Assembly: GCF_016613415.1 (NCBI RefSeq)
Contig: NZ_JACWCT010000027.1
Span: 1-64,000, forward strand
Source of the DNA: Methylobacterium ajmalii
GTDB lineage: Bacteria > Pseudomonadota > Alphaproteobacteria > Rhizobiales > Beijerinckiaceae
Length of the DNA: 64,000 bases
Reading direction: 5' to 3'
The notes under the pieces are model-generated. The model was not told the origin of the DNA and did no database searches. It saw only the letters and a program-made list of their open reading frames with translations. Both the position numbers and the translations under genes were made by a program. Positions 50,053 to 59,469 of this stretch are shown piece by piece (the stretch's first letter is position 1; each line of letters opens with the position of its first letter).

Positions 50053-50364
50053 ATGAAATTGGCAGACGAAGTGGTGGACACCCTGAATGATCTGAGGCAA
50101 AGCATAGACAATATCGATTCCGCCATGATTCATATGTTGTCTGAGCGATTTCGCTGCACCAAGCGCGTCGGAACCTTGAAGGCGGCACACGGCCTTCCTC
50201 CAGCCGACCCCGACCGCGAGGCGTACCAAATTGACCGGCTGCGGAAACTCGCGGACCAAGCCCGGCTCGATCCCGATTTTGCCGAAAAATATCTCGCGTT
50301 CATCGTTCGCGAGGTCATCCGCCACCACGAGGCCGTCGGGCGATCGACCGCCATCCAGGGGTGA
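50053..50364 (+). CDS. Chorismate mutase, AroQ type
   Basis: A 103-residue all-helical protein of the AroQ fold (LNDLRQSIDNIDSAMIHMLS ... RFRCTKRVGTLKAAHGLPPA ... FAEKYLAFIVREVIRHHEAV). The Arg and Lys residues that hold chorismate can be placed (R in DLRQ, R and K in FRCTKRVG). It converts chorismate to prephenate, feeding the TyrA and HisC steps, unless it is the isochorismate-pyruvate lyase (PchB) variant. Lower G+C than its neighbours suggests foreign origin. The ATG at 50053 follows AGGAAATACG. The MFS gene follows after 164 bases. Confidence 0.85.
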   Translation: MKLADEVVDTLNDLRQSIDNIDSAMIHMLSERFRCTKRVGTLKAAHGLPPADPDREAYQIDRLRKLADQARLDPDFAEKYLAFIVREVIRHHEAVGRSTAIQG

Positions 50365-50528
50365 CGGCAGCATCCGCGACCTGATCGAGTGAAGACGCCT
50401 GCAGACGATCGATTGCCGACCGACTGCAGTGTCCTCCAGCCCGAATGCCGCGTGAGGGACGAGATGCCGGGTGGGTGCGCACATCCGTGCTGCGCCGCGC
50501 GGCTAATACCCAGGAGGATTACTCCTTC

Positions 50529-51917
50529 ATGATATCACCATCCCCGATGCCGGATCCTTCCGGGCCCGACGGCATACCGCCCGCCCAGCGGCGGGGCGCC
50601 ATGGCGGCCATCCTCGCGGGCATCGGGCTCGCCTGTCTCGACACGGCGATCGCCAACACGGCGCTGCCCACCATCGCGGCCGATCTCGGAATCGATTCCG
50701 CGGCCTCGATCTGGATTGTCAGCGCCTATCAGCTCGCCGTGGTGGCGACGCTGCTGCCGGTCGCAGCGCTCGGCGAGATCGTCGGGCAGCAGCGGGTGTT
50801 CACGGCCGGCATCGCCCTGTTCACCGGGTCCTCTCTCGCCTGCGCGCTCGCCTGGTCTCTTCCGGCGCTCATCGCTGCGCGCCTGCTCCAGGGCATCGGT
50901 GCCGGCGCGGTGATGTCGGTCAACATCGCGCTCGTCCGCTTCATCACCCCCGCCGACCGGCTCGGACGCGGCGTCGGGCTCAACGCCTTCGTCGGCAGCG
51001 TCTGCTTCGTGGCGGGGCCGCCGGTCGCCTCGCTGATCCTGCTCGTCCTGCCGTGGCCGTGGCTGTTCGCGCTCAACCTGCCGATCGGGCTTGCCGCCTT
51101 GGTGCTGGCCCTCGCCGCCCTGCCCGACACCGGGCGCGCCGCGCACGCCTTCGACGGGCCCGGAGCGGTCCTCGCCGTCGTCGCCGTCGCCCTTCTCGTG
51201 CTGGGGCTCGGCGAGATCGCCCACGAGGGGCCGGGCTGGCGCAACGGTGCCGAACTCGGCGGCGCGGTGGTCCTCGGCCTTCTGCTCCTGCGGCGGCAGG
51301 CCGGCCATCCGGCGCCGATGCTGCCCGTCGACCTGCTGACGCGCCCGCTCTTCGCTCTCTCGGCGGCCGCCGCCGCGGGTGCCTTCGTGGCGCAGGGCCT
51401 CGCTTTCGTGTCCCTGCCGTTCCTGTTTCAGCAGGCGCTCGGGCGCTCCCAGTTCGAGGCCGGCTTCCTGATGGTACCCTGGACCATCGCGGTCGCCCTC
51501 GTGGCGCCCCTGGCCGGGCGCCTGTCGGACCGCTACCCCTCGGGCCTGCTCGGCGGGATCGGGCTCATGGGGCTCGGTCTCGGCCTGGGTCTGGTCGCCG
51601 CGCTTCCGTCCAACCCGAGCCTCGGCGACGTCGCGTGGCGGATGGCGGCGTGCGGAGCCGGCTTCGGCGTCTTCCAGGCGCCCAACCTTCGCGCGCTCAT
51701 GACGAGCGCGCCACCCGCGCGCGCGGGTGGCGCGAGCGCCATGGCGGCCACCGCCCGGCTGCTCGGCCAGACCATCGGCGCTGCCCTGGTGGCAGCCTGC
51801 TTCGCCCTGGCGAATGGCCGGGGCCCCACGCTCGCCCTGGGACTCGGCAGCATCGTCGCGGGGGCGGCCAGCCTCGTGAGCTTTGCGCGCCTCGCCGTCC
51901 GGGCCGAGCGCCTGTGA
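50529..51917 (+). CDS. MFS drug transporter (DHA2/EmrB-QacA-like)
   Basis: A 462-residue membrane protein with about 14 hydrophobic segments. It has motif D1-type LDTAIANTALPTIAADLG, SAYQLAVVATLLPVAAL and a motif-A-type loop. It has SAPPARAGGASAMAATARL near the end. A paralogue (53808-55181) shares the same closing motif (SAPRERSGGASGMQSTARL). It has AGGAGG 11 bases before the ATG. A 28-bp perfect palindrome lies inside the gene at 51707-51734. Proton-driven efflux is the class role; the substrate is unknown. Confidence 0.88.
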   Translation: MISPSPMPDPSGPDGIPPAQRRGAMAAILAGIGLACLDTAIANTALPTIAADLGIDSAASIWIVSAYQLAVVATLLPVAALGEIVGQQRVFTAGIALFTGSSLACALAWSLPALIAARLLQGIGAGAVMSVNIALVRFITPADRLGRGVGLNAFVGSVCFVAGPPVASLILLVLPWPWLFALNLPIGLAALVLALAALPDTGRAAHAFDGPGAVLAVVAVALLVLGLGEIAHEGPGWRNGAELGGAVVLGLLLLRRQAGHPAPMLPVDLLTRPLFALSAAAAAGAFVAQGLAFVSLPFLFQQALGRSQFEAGFLMVPWTIAVALVAPLAGRLSDRYPSGLLGGIGLMGLGLGLGLVAALPSNPSLGDVAWRMAACGAGFGVFQAPNLRALMTSAPPARAGGASAMAATARLLGQTIGAALVAACFALANGRGPTLALGLGSIVAGAASLVSFARLAVRAERL

Positions 51918-51994
51918 CGAGCGGGGCCCGGCCCCCGCGCGAGTCGCCGCACGTTCGTCGCGCCGCCGCGCCTCACGCGTGGCGGGCCGCTCCG

Positions 51995-53644
51995 TCAGCG
52001 AAACAGGATCAGCGCCTTCGACAGGGTGATCCACACGCCCCAGAGAATCGGCAGGCCGACGGCCGCCCAGGCGAGGAGGGCTACCGGCGTCGGGCCGCCG
52101 CGGCCGATCCCGAACGAGCCGGATGGATCGGCCGCGACCGCGCCGCCGGACCGGGCGTCCGCCGGGCGCATGAACCAGCGCTCGGCGAGCGGCCGCACCA
52201 GGAGGTTCGCCACGAACCCGGCCGCCAGGAAGCCCGCGAGGATCAGGAGCGTGCGGCCGTAGAGGGCGCCGCCCTGCACGCCGGCATCGACCTGTGCCTG
52301 CCGGATCGCCGTGACCACGAACGGGCCGACGACGCCCGCCGTCGACCAGGCGGTGAGGAGCCTGCCGTGGATCGCGCCGACGAACTGGGTGCCGAACACG
52401 TCGGCGAGGTAGGCGGGGATCGTCGCGAAGCCGCCGCCGTACATCGACAGGATCACGCAGAAGAACAGCACGAACAGGGCCTGCGAGCCGATGCCGGCGG
52501 CCCAGGGCGCGGCGGCGTAGAGGACGCAGCCGAGCGCGAAGAAGGTGGCGTAGGTCAGCTTGCGGCCGATGCGGTCGGACAGCGTGGCCCAGAAGAACCG
52601 GCCCAGGATGTTGAACAGCGAGAGCAGGCCGACGAAGCCGGCCGCGATGGCGGCGACCTGGGCCTTCTGGCCGGCATCGAGCTGCGCCAGGCCGAGGTCG
52701 GGCCGGCCGATCAGCGCGCCGCCGAAGATCTCCTGGAGCATCGGCGAGGCGAGTGCCAGCACGCCGATCCCGGCCGAGACGTTCAGGCACAGCATCGCCC
52801 AGAGCAGCCAGAACTGCGCGGTCTTGTGGGCGTCGCGCAGGTGGACGTGGCCGCTGGTGATCATCCGGTTGCCCGCCGCCGGCGGGGTCCAGCCGTCCGG
52901 CCGCCAGCCGGCGGGCGGCACCCGGTAGCCGAAGGCGACGCAGAGCATCACCACGAGGTAGCCCGCGCCCATCAGCGCAAGGGTCTGCCACACGCCGGCG
53001 CCGTCCGGGCCCTTGAAGCGGGTGATGAGCATGTCGGCGAGGGGGGAACCGATCATCGCGCCGCCGCCGAACCCCATGATCGCCATGCCGGTCGCCATGC
53101 CGCGCCGGTCCGGGAACCACTTCACCAGGGTCGAGACCGGCGAGATGTAGCCGAGCCCGAGCCCGATGCCGCCGATCAGCCCCATGCCGAGCCAGATCAG
53201 CCAGAGCTGGTGCAGGAAGACGCCGAGCGCCGCGACGAGGAAGCCGCCGCCCCAGCACAAGGCGGCGGCGAGCCCGGCCTTGCGCGGGCCGGCGCGCTCG
53301 AGCCAGCCGCCGAACAGGGCCGCCGAGAGGCCGAGCATCACGATGCCGATCGAGAAGGTCAGGACGAGGTCGCTGACGCGCCAGTCGCAGGTCGTGGTGA
53401 CGAGCGCGGTCAGGAAACCCATCTCCGGGCAGGCCGCCGGGGCCGGCTGGCCGAGGCTGAGGGCCCGCGACAGCGGCAGCCAGAACACCGACAGGCCGTA
53501 GGACATGCCGATGCACAGGTGAATCGCGAGCGCCGCCGGCGGCACGAGCCAGCGGTTGAATCCCGCGCGGGCGACGATGCGTTCGCGGTCGAGGAGGCCG
53601 GGCGCGCCCGGCGAGCGATCGACGACGCGTGCATCCATGACCAT
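51995..53644 (-). CDS. OFA-family MFS transporter with fused C-terminal helix
   Basis: A 549-residue transporter with about 12 hydrophobic segments typical of the oxalate/formate antiporter (OFA) family: IHLCIGMSYGLSVFWLPLSRAL, GMATGMAIMGFGGGAMIGSPLA, LSDRIGRKLTYATFFALGC. The C-terminus has an extra segment (about 515-549: VALLAWAAVGLPILWGVWITL, then SKALILF). It resembles the separate small-subunit peptide that usually lies next to OFA-type transporters. Its start is the ATG after GGGAGGATGGTC (53644). It is convergent with the DHA2 gene and follows a second DHA2 gene. Cargo not determinable; a carboxylate is likely. Confidence 0.85.
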   Translation of the reverse strand: MVMDARVVDRSPGAPGLLDRERIVARAGFNRWLVPPAALAIHLCIGMSYGLSVFWLPLSRALSLGQPAPAACPEMGFLTALVTTTCDWRVSDLVLTFSIGIVMLGLSAALFGGWLERAGPRKAGLAAALCWGGGFLVAALGVFLHQLWLIWLGMGLIGGIGLGLGYISPVSTLVKWFPDRRGMATGMAIMGFGGGAMIGSPLADMLITRFKGPDGAGVWQTLALMGAGYLVVMLCVAFGYRVPPAGWRPDGWTPPAAGNRMITSGHVHLRDAHKTAQFWLLWAMLCLNVSAGIGVLALASPMLQEIFGGALIGRPDLGLAQLDAGQKAQVAAIAAGFVGLLSLFNILGRFFWATLSDRIGRKLTYATFFALGCVLYAAAPWAAGIGSQALFVLFFCVILSMYGGGFATIPAYLADVFGTQFVGAIHGRLLTAWSTAGVVGPFVVTAIRQAQVDAGVQGGALYGRTLLILAGFLAAGFVANLLVRPLAERWFMRPADARSGGAVAADPSGSFGIGRGGPTPVALLAWAAVGLPILWGVWITLSKALILFR

Positions 53645-53807
53645 CCTCCCGTTCCGGCCCCGTGTCGGGCCGTTGGCGTTGCACGTTTAGGACAGGATCT
53701 TCATCCCGGATAGTCGTTGCGTCCGGCGCGGCGCGTCCGCCCACATCGTTGCGTCGTCTGTGCGGAGGGACGGGATTGCGATCGGGCGGTGCGCGACGAC
53801 GCTGGTC

Positions 53808-55181
53808 TCAGCGCCGGATTCGCAATCCGCTGGCGAGCGCGCCGGTGAGCGCGAGCGCGCTCGACAGCCACAGCACCGTCGCGGTGCCGCCGGCATGCAG
53901 GTGCCCGAAGATCACCGCGACGACCGCGGCGCCGAGGGACTGGCCGAGCAGCCGGGCGGTCGATTGCATCCCGCTCGCGCCGCCGCTGCGTTCGCGCGGT
54001 GCGCTGGTGATGATCACCTTGTTGTTGGGCGACTGAAACAGCCCGAAGCCCAGGCCGCACAGCGTCAGCCGCCAGGCGATCGCGAGCGGCGAGGCGTCGG
54101 CCGGCAGGGCGGCCATCAGGGCGAGCCCCGCCGAGAGGGCGACGAGTCCGATGGCGCCGAGAAGGCCCGGCGGGTAGCGGTCGGCGAGCCGGCCGGCGAA
54201 GGGGGCGATCACCGCGATGGCGATCGGCCAGGGCGTCATCAGCAGACCGGTCTGGGTGCTCGAGAGATGGAGCACGTCCTGGAAGTAGAAGGGCAGGGCG
54301 ACATAGGCCATCATCTGGGCCGAGAACGAGCAGACCGAGCTCACCATCGACAGCGCGAAGACCGGGATGCGCAGGAGGTCGATCGGCAGGAGCGGGGCCG
54401 GCAGGCGGGCCTGCATCCACACGAAGGCGATCCCGACGAGGCCGGCCGCCGCGAGCAGGCCGAGCGCCGTGCCGCCCCGTCCCGCCTCGCCGAGCCCGTC
54501 GACGCCGGTGATCAGCAGGCAGAAGAACAGCGCGTTGAGGAGTGCGCTCAAGGCATCGAACCGGGCGCCGCTGCGGGGCGTGACCGGCAGCATCCGGGTG
54601 GCGAGCGTCAGGGCCGCGAGGCCGAGCGGCACGTTGACGAGGAAGAGCCAGGGCCAGCTCGTCAGCGACAGTACGGCCGCCGCCACGCTCGGGCCCGCCG
54701 CCGAGGCGATCGCCACGATGAGCGCCATGGTGCCGACGCCGCGCCCGATCATCCGGTGAGGGTAGACGAAGCGCACGAGCGCGATGTTGACGCTCATGAT
54801 GCCGGCCGCGCCCAGCCCCTGGACGATGCGGGCGGCGACGAGCACCGGCAGCGAGCCGGCGAGCGCGCAGGCGAGCGAGGCCGCGGTGAACAGCGCGAGG
54901 CCGGTGCAGTAGACGCGCTTGTAGCCGAGGATGTCGCCGAGCGAGGCCAGCGGCAGCAGGGCGGCGGTGACCGCGAGCTGGTAGCCGTTGGTGATGAAGA
55001 TCGCGGCGCCCGGCGAGACCTGCAGGTCCTTGGCCATCACCGGCAGGGCGACGTTGACGATGGCGCCGTCGAGCACCGCCATCGACATGGCGATGCCGAT
55101 CGCCAGCATCGCCCACAGCCTCGCCCGGGTCGGCAGGCCGTCGGCCACCTCCGCCGTCATCGGCCCCGCCGCGCCCGTCAT
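53808..55181 (-). CDS. MFS drug transporter (DHA2/EmrB-QacA-like)
   Basis: A 457-residue transporter with about 14 hydrophobic segments, the DHA2 signature ITNGYQLAVTAALLPLASLGD and the motif SAPRERSGGASGMQSTARL near its end. It is similar in layout to the gene at 50529, so the two are likely paralogues. It lies 163 bases upstream of the OFA-family gene on the same strand. Substrate unknown. Confidence 0.9.
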   Translation of the reverse strand: MTGAAGPMTAEVADGLPTRARLWAMLAIGIAMSMAVLDGAIVNVALPVMAKDLQVSPGAAIFITNGYQLAVTAALLPLASLGDILGYKRVYCTGLALFTAASLACALAGSLPVLVAARIVQGLGAAGIMSVNIALVRFVYPHRMIGRGVGTMALIVAIASAAGPSVAAAVLSLTSWPWLFLVNVPLGLAALTLATRMLPVTPRSGARFDALSALLNALFFCLLITGVDGLGEAGRGGTALGLLAAAGLVGIAFVWMQARLPAPLLPIDLLRIPVFALSMVSSVCSFSAQMMAYVALPFYFQDVLHLSSTQTGLLMTPWPIAIAVIAPFAGRLADRYPPGLLGAIGLVALSAGLALMAALPADASPLAIAWRLTLCGLGFGLFQSPNNKVIITSAPRERSGGASGMQSTARLLGQSLGAAVVAVIFGHLHAGGTATVLWLSSALALTGALASGLRIRR

Positions 55182-55543
55182 CCGTGCCGCCTCCCTGGCG
55201 GGAGCCTCCGAGCCCCCGCCGCACCGCGCGTAGGCCTAACGCAAAGCCGGTGCCGCCGCACCACGTTCGGCCTCATCCCCGCCCTGCACGGTGGGCGGAG
55301 ATGCTGCACATCGGGTGCCGGCAAACCCGTTGACACGCCGGCCCACGGGTGTAGGGAGCCCGCGTGGCGACGGGCGCGTCGTCGCCCCGCCACGCCCATC
55401 CAGGAACCATCAACCCCATGCCGAGCGACAGTCACAGTCGATCGACCGCGCCGTTCGTGCCGGCCGCTTCTCGCAGGGACGCCTGATCGGGCGCTCTCTC
55501 GTGGGCGCCGGCCGCGCGGACGGCCGCCCCCGAGAGGTGCATC
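55182..55543. other. Gap between DHA2 transporter and small protein genes
   Basis: 362 bases. Contains the promoters of the divergent genes; TTGACA occurs at 55332-55337 on the plus strand, with a weak -10 (TAGGGA) after 16 bases. No repeat, RNA or protein-coding frame was accepted. Confidence 0.4.
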
Positions 55544-55744
55544 ATGACCACCACCATCCTGCCCTTCGCGCCGAAGGGCGCGCTTCCCATGCGCCTGCCC
55601 GCGGCTCCCGCCGTGCCGGCGAATGCCGTCCTGCGCGCCACCTGGTCCCTCGATCCCGAGACCGGCCGTCCGGTCTGCCGCTGGACCACGGACGACGAGG
55701 GGGGCCCGGCCCGCTGCCCCGTGGCGGATCGCCGGGCGGCGTGA
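55544..55744 (+). CDS. 66-residue hypothetical protein
   Basis: A small protein with a Pro/Ala-rich start (MTTTILPFAPKGALPMRLPA) followed by a compact C-terminal block (LRATWSLDPETGRPVCRWTT) that looks like one strand-turn-strand unit. No signal or membrane segment. The start is preceded by CCCCGAGAGGTGCATC. Family not recognised; protein-like composition of the second half supports coding. Confidence 0.55.
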   Translation: MTTTILPFAPKGALPMRLPAAPAVPANAVLRATWSLDPETGRPVCRWTTDDEGGPARCPVADRRAA

Positions 55745-55836
55745 GCTGCCTCGCAGGACCCGCGTCTCAAATCCCTCTCGCCTCTGCAGGGGACGGGGGC
55801 TCGAACGGCTGCCGCAGGAAGCTCCACGAACGATGA

Positions 55837-55860
55837 CGGGCGCGGCTCGCGCCGCGCCCG
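55837..55860. terminator. Hairpin beyond the autotransporter gene
   Basis: CGGGCGCGGC-TCGC-GCCGCGCCCG, a perfect 10-bp stem with a four-base loop, 22 bases after the minus-strand autotransporter stop. A weak T-rich stretch follows on that strand. Plausible terminator. Confidence 0.45.
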
Positions 55861-55881
55861 CCACCGGGTCCGTCCTCGGGC

Positions 55882-58800
55882 TCAGAACCGGTAGGTGAAG
55901 CTGCCCTTCACCGCGTGATCCTCCGCCCGCGATCCGACCTGGCCGGTGTACGACACGCCGAGCGTCGCCGCCGCCGACACCCGCAGGTCCACCCCCGCCG
56001 AGGCCACCAGCGCGTCCCGGGTGATCGGGATCCCCGCCGTCACGAAGCTCGGGCCGGTCCCGAAGGCCAGCAAAGCCGTCGGGATCACGTCCCCGAAGGC
56101 GCGCCGGTAGCCCACCAGACCGTGCAGCGACACCGGGGCGCCGAGGCCCGGATCCACCTCGGTCTGCCCGCGCACGCCCGCCGTCAGGGTCGGGATCTCG
56201 GACAGGCGCGAGGCGCCGCTCAGCGCCGCGACGCCGCCGGTCTCGGCGAACCGGTCGCGGTCGATGCCGACATAGGCCCCGCCCACGAACGGCTCGATAT
56301 ATGAGAGCGGCGCGGACCGGCCGGGCAGGCCGGCGCCGAGCGCGATCCGGTAGCCGATCTCGCCGAAACCCTGCACCGTCGAGCCGCCGTAGCGGGCGCT
56401 CTCGGTCTCGGAGATGCCCGGGACGATGACCGAGCGGCGCAGGCGCAGGCCGTTGTCGGCGTAGACCGCGCCGAGCCGCAGGGCGAAGGGACCGGCCTCG
56501 GACCCGCCGTAGACGCCGCCGAACCCGCTCTCGATCGATCCGCTCGCCGTCTGGCCGGGCGCATCGAGGTTGGTGCGGGTGTAGCCGCCGGCCACGCCGA
56601 GCCGGATGCCGCTCTCGAGCCGGACATCGGCGCCGAGCACGAAGCCGGCGGTGTCGCGGTTGAGGGTGACGGCATTCCCGTCGGTCCGGGCCTGGCCGAA
56701 GCTGCCGAAGCCCTGGCCCCACAGGCCGAACACCCGGGGATCGAGGACGCGCACCGGCACCGGGGCGGCGCGCCCGGGCAGGTCGGCGGTGTAGGTGGCC
56801 GGCAGGCTGCCGTAGTCGCGGGTGGCCGCGCCCGACCAGCGCAGCCGGTCGAGGATGGCTTCGCGCACGAAGAACGCGGTCTCGTAGGCGGCCGAGACGG
56901 AGCTGGCGTGGATGTCGCCGGTGAGCGCCTGGAAGGCGGCGACGGCCTCCGGGGTGGTGAGCCCGACCGTGCGGTCGTAGAGGCCCGCGCCCGCGCCGGC
57001 CCCCTGGATGGCGGTGGCGACGGCGGCCTGGTCGCGGGATTGGGCGATGGTGGCGAAGGCGACGTCGTTGCGGGTCAGCGTCAGGTCGACTTGCGCCGGC
57101 TGGTAGCGCAGCGTCGGGGTGAGGAAGGCGAGGTTGGAGGAGACGCCCGCGAAGGTGCCGGAGACGCCGCCCGCGGCCGACAGGATGGTGTAGCCGGTGC
57201 GGGGGGCGTAGGTGCCGTTTTGCGCCAGCACCCGGACGGTGCCGCCCTGGATGGTGGCGGTGCCGGTGGCGGCGAGGCGGTCGGACTGGCCGCCCGCGTC
57301 GGTCTCGACCTGGAAGGTCGAGCCGGCGGCGAAGCTGGCGTTGCCGGCGACCGTGAGGGTGCCGAGGGAGTTGCCGGGGGCGATCGTGGCGCCGGATTGC
57401 GCCGCCACCCCGCCGACCGTGCCGGTGCCGCCGAGCAGGCCGCCCGCGCCGACCGTGACGGTCGAGCCGGCGAGCGAGCCGTTCACCGCCAGGGCGCCAC
57501 CGAGAACCGCGGTCGCGCCGGTGAAGCCGCTCTGGCCGGTCAGGGTCAGGGTGCCGGCATTGATCTTGGCGAGCGTCCCGGTGCCCGAGACGGCGTTCGC
57601 CATCGTGGCGTCGCCGGCCTGGTCGAGAACCAGGCTGGCATCGTTGCGGATCGCACCCGAGCCGAAGGCCCCGGCGTGGCCCACCAGCGTGCCGCCCGCG
57701 ACGGTGGTGCCACCCGCATACGAGTTGGTGCCGGTCAGCACCAGGGTGCCGCTGCCGGCCTTGGTGAGCGAGCCCTGGCCGGAGATGTCGTTGCGCCAGG
57801 TGTCGAAGGCCGGGGTGCCGCCCTGGGCGGTGTCCATCGTCACGGTGACGGCGCGGGTGAAGGCGCCGTAGCCGTCGAAGGCGGCGTAGAGGTTCAGCCG
57901 GCCCCAGCCGTCATAGGTGTTGCCGCTCAGGAGCGGAGTGCCGGAGGGCAGGCCGGTGCTCGCCAGCACCTCCGTGCGCTGGGCGTCGGTGAGGTAGGGG
58001 AAGCGGGTGAGCAGCAGCACCTGCGCCTGAAGCGGCACGTCGGCGGTCGTCATCGGCACGACCGGGCCGGTGGGCTGGAAGCCGTAGGTCAGCCGGGCCG
58101 TGTAGTCCGCCTTGTTCTGCGCCGCATTGCCGAAGGCGTCCTGGCTGCCGGAGGCGGCGTTGAGACAGGCGGCGACGCTCGACGCGCCGCAGGCCGAAGC
58201 GAGGTAGGACTGCGTCTGGCGGTAGGCCTGGTAGACGCCGTAGGCGGTCGTGTTCGCCGGGTTGGTCCAGTCGACCCGGTTGCCGCTCGCGTCGTAGAGC
58301 GCGCCGTAGATGTTGGTGGCGACGATCGCCGTCGATTCCATCCGGCCGCCGATCACGTCGGCGGGCGAGTGCATGCCGGCGAGGATGCGGTTGTAGCCGA
58401 GCTCCGAGGCCCGGGTCAGGAGCTGCTGGGCCCGTTCCGGCACCAGGAAGGCGGTGGCCAGCGCCTGCATCGAGCCGGAATTGGTGTGCCCGCTCGGATA
58501 GGCCCCGTCGGCATAGGGGTTGGTGCTGTTGATGATCGGCTGCAGGAGCGTCGGGACGTTCACGTCGGTCGAGACGCGGTAGGGCCGCGGCGAGGTGCCG
58601 ATGCCCGGCACGTAGTCGCCGACCCCGAAGGTCGCCGCGGTGAAGACGGAACCCGAGAAGGTGCCGACATTCGGCACGGTCAGCGGCCGGCCGCCATTGG
58701 CGTCGATCAATCCTTGCGTCACGGTGAAGCCCCGCACCCACCGATCCGCCGTGCCGTAGACCGCCGGGACGGAAAAATTCGCCAGGTAGGTCGGCACCAC

Positions 58801-59469
58801 CAGGGCCGCGGTATCGCGGGTCGAGAGGCCGGCCTTGTTCGTCGTCGCGCTGTAGTTGCCGAAGCGGGGATCGAGCGGGTCGATGGCCGGATTGGCGCCC
58901 TGGTAGCGGGCGAAGATGCGCTTGGCCGGCTCGGTCGAGCCGCTGGCGCGGGCGACATCGTCGATGAAGGCGACGGCCGCCGCGAGCGGCGTCGCCGTCC
59001 CGTTGCCGAAGGTCCGCGACCCGGCATTGGCATCGTTGCCGGTGCGGATGTTGGCGGCGTAGTCGGCGAGCGTCGTGGCGACGTAGGTGGTCGGCGTCAG
59101 GCTCGTCGGCGTGGTGCCGGAAAACGAGGCGCCGGCGCCGGTGAGATAGGCCGATGTCAGCGGCCCGAGGCCGTTGAGGATGCTGTAGGCCTGGCCGGTG
59201 CGGTCGTCGTGGATCGCCGCCAGGGTCTGCGCGTCGGTGCGCGACCGCGTCATCGCGACGACGGTCTGGTAGTTCTGGGTCAGCACCGCCGGGTTGCCGG
59301 TCACGAGCCCGGTATACGAGTCGAGCACGCGGTTCATCACCGTGCCCGGATTGACCGAGGTGCTGTTGGCAAAGCCCACCGGCGGCGAGGTCGGAACCCC
59401 TTGTGCCCATGCGTCGATCGGAAACAGGCATGTCGCCGCCAGAAGTGCGGCGTTGAGCGTCGGACGCAT
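55882..59469 (-). CDS. Autotransporter with PAP2-type phosphatase passenger
   Basis: A 1195-residue secreted protein. A signal peptide (1-23, ends DAWAQ) is followed by an N-terminal domain with all three acid-phosphatase motifs: an RP-type first motif (TSPRPYRV), PSGH at 325-328 with His328, and R361-x5-H367-x3-D371 (NRILAGMHSPAD). A passenger-associated repeat (about 575-610, SGTLVLTGTNSYAGGTT) links to a long beta-helix-like region. The C-terminal 300 residues are an outer-membrane beta-barrel ending in SFTYRF. It is type Va secretion of an extracellular phosphatase. No partner gene is needed. The signal-peptide gene start follows GAGGGGTCC. Confidence 0.93.
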   Translation of the reverse strand: MRPTLNAALLAATCLFPIDAWAQGVPTSPPVGFANSTSVNPGTVMNRVLDSYTGLVTGNPAVLTQNYQTVVAMTRSRTDAQTLAAIHDDRTGQAYSILNGLGPLTSAYLTGAGASFSGTTPTSLTPTTYVATTLADYAANIRTGNDANAGSRTFGNGTATPLAAAVAFIDDVARASGSTEPAKRIFARYQGANPAIDPLDPRFGNYSATTNKAGLSTRDTAALVVPTYLANFSVPAVYGTADRWVRGFTVTQGLIDANGGRPLTVPNVGTFSGSVFTAATFGVGDYVPGIGTSPRPYRVSTDVNVPTLLQPIINSTNPYADGAYPSGHTNSGSMQALATAFLVPERAQQLLTRASELGYNRILAGMHSPADVIGGRMESTAIVATNIYGALYDASGNRVDWTNPANTTAYGVYQAYRQTQSYLASACGASSVAACLNAASGSQDAFGNAAQNKADYTARLTYGFQPTGPVVPMTTADVPLQAQVLLLTRFPYLTDAQRTEVLASTGLPSGTPLLSGNTYDGWGRLNLYAAFDGYGAFTRAVTVTMDTAQGGTPAFDTWRNDISGQGSLTKAGSGTLVLTGTNSYAGGTTVAGGTLVGHAGAFGSGAIRNDASLVLDQAGDATMANAVSGTGTLAKINAGTLTLTGQSGFTGATAVLGGALAVNGSLAGSTVTVGAGGLLGGTGTVGGVAAQSGATIAPGNSLGTLTVAGNASFAAGSTFQVETDAGGQSDRLAATGTATIQGGTVRVLAQNGTYAPRTGYTILSAAGGVSGTFAGVSSNLAFLTPTLRYQPAQVDLTLTRNDVAFATIAQSRDQAAVATAIQGAGAGAGLYDRTVGLTTPEAVAAFQALTGDIHASSVSAAYETAFFVREAILDRLRWSGAATRDYGSLPATYTADLPGRAAPVPVRVLDPRVFGLWGQGFGSFGQARTDGNAVTLNRDTAGFVLGADVRLESGIRLGVAGGYTRTNLDAPGQTASGSIESGFGGVYGGSEAGPFALRLGAVYADNGLRLRRSVIVPGISETESARYGGSTVQGFGEIGYRIALGAGLPGRSAPLSYIEPFVGGAYVGIDRDRFAETGGVAALSGASRLSEIPTLTAGVRGQTEVDPGLGAPVSLHGLVGYRRAFGDVIPTALLAFGTGPSFVTAGIPITRDALVASAGVDLRVSAAATLGVSYTGQVGSRAEDHAVKGSFTYRF

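Noticed and set aside
49742-50188. 148-codon minus-strand frame opposite the chorismate mutase gene
   Set aside because: Antisense shadow of the AroQ gene with no ribosome site and Arg/Cys/Ser-rich composition.
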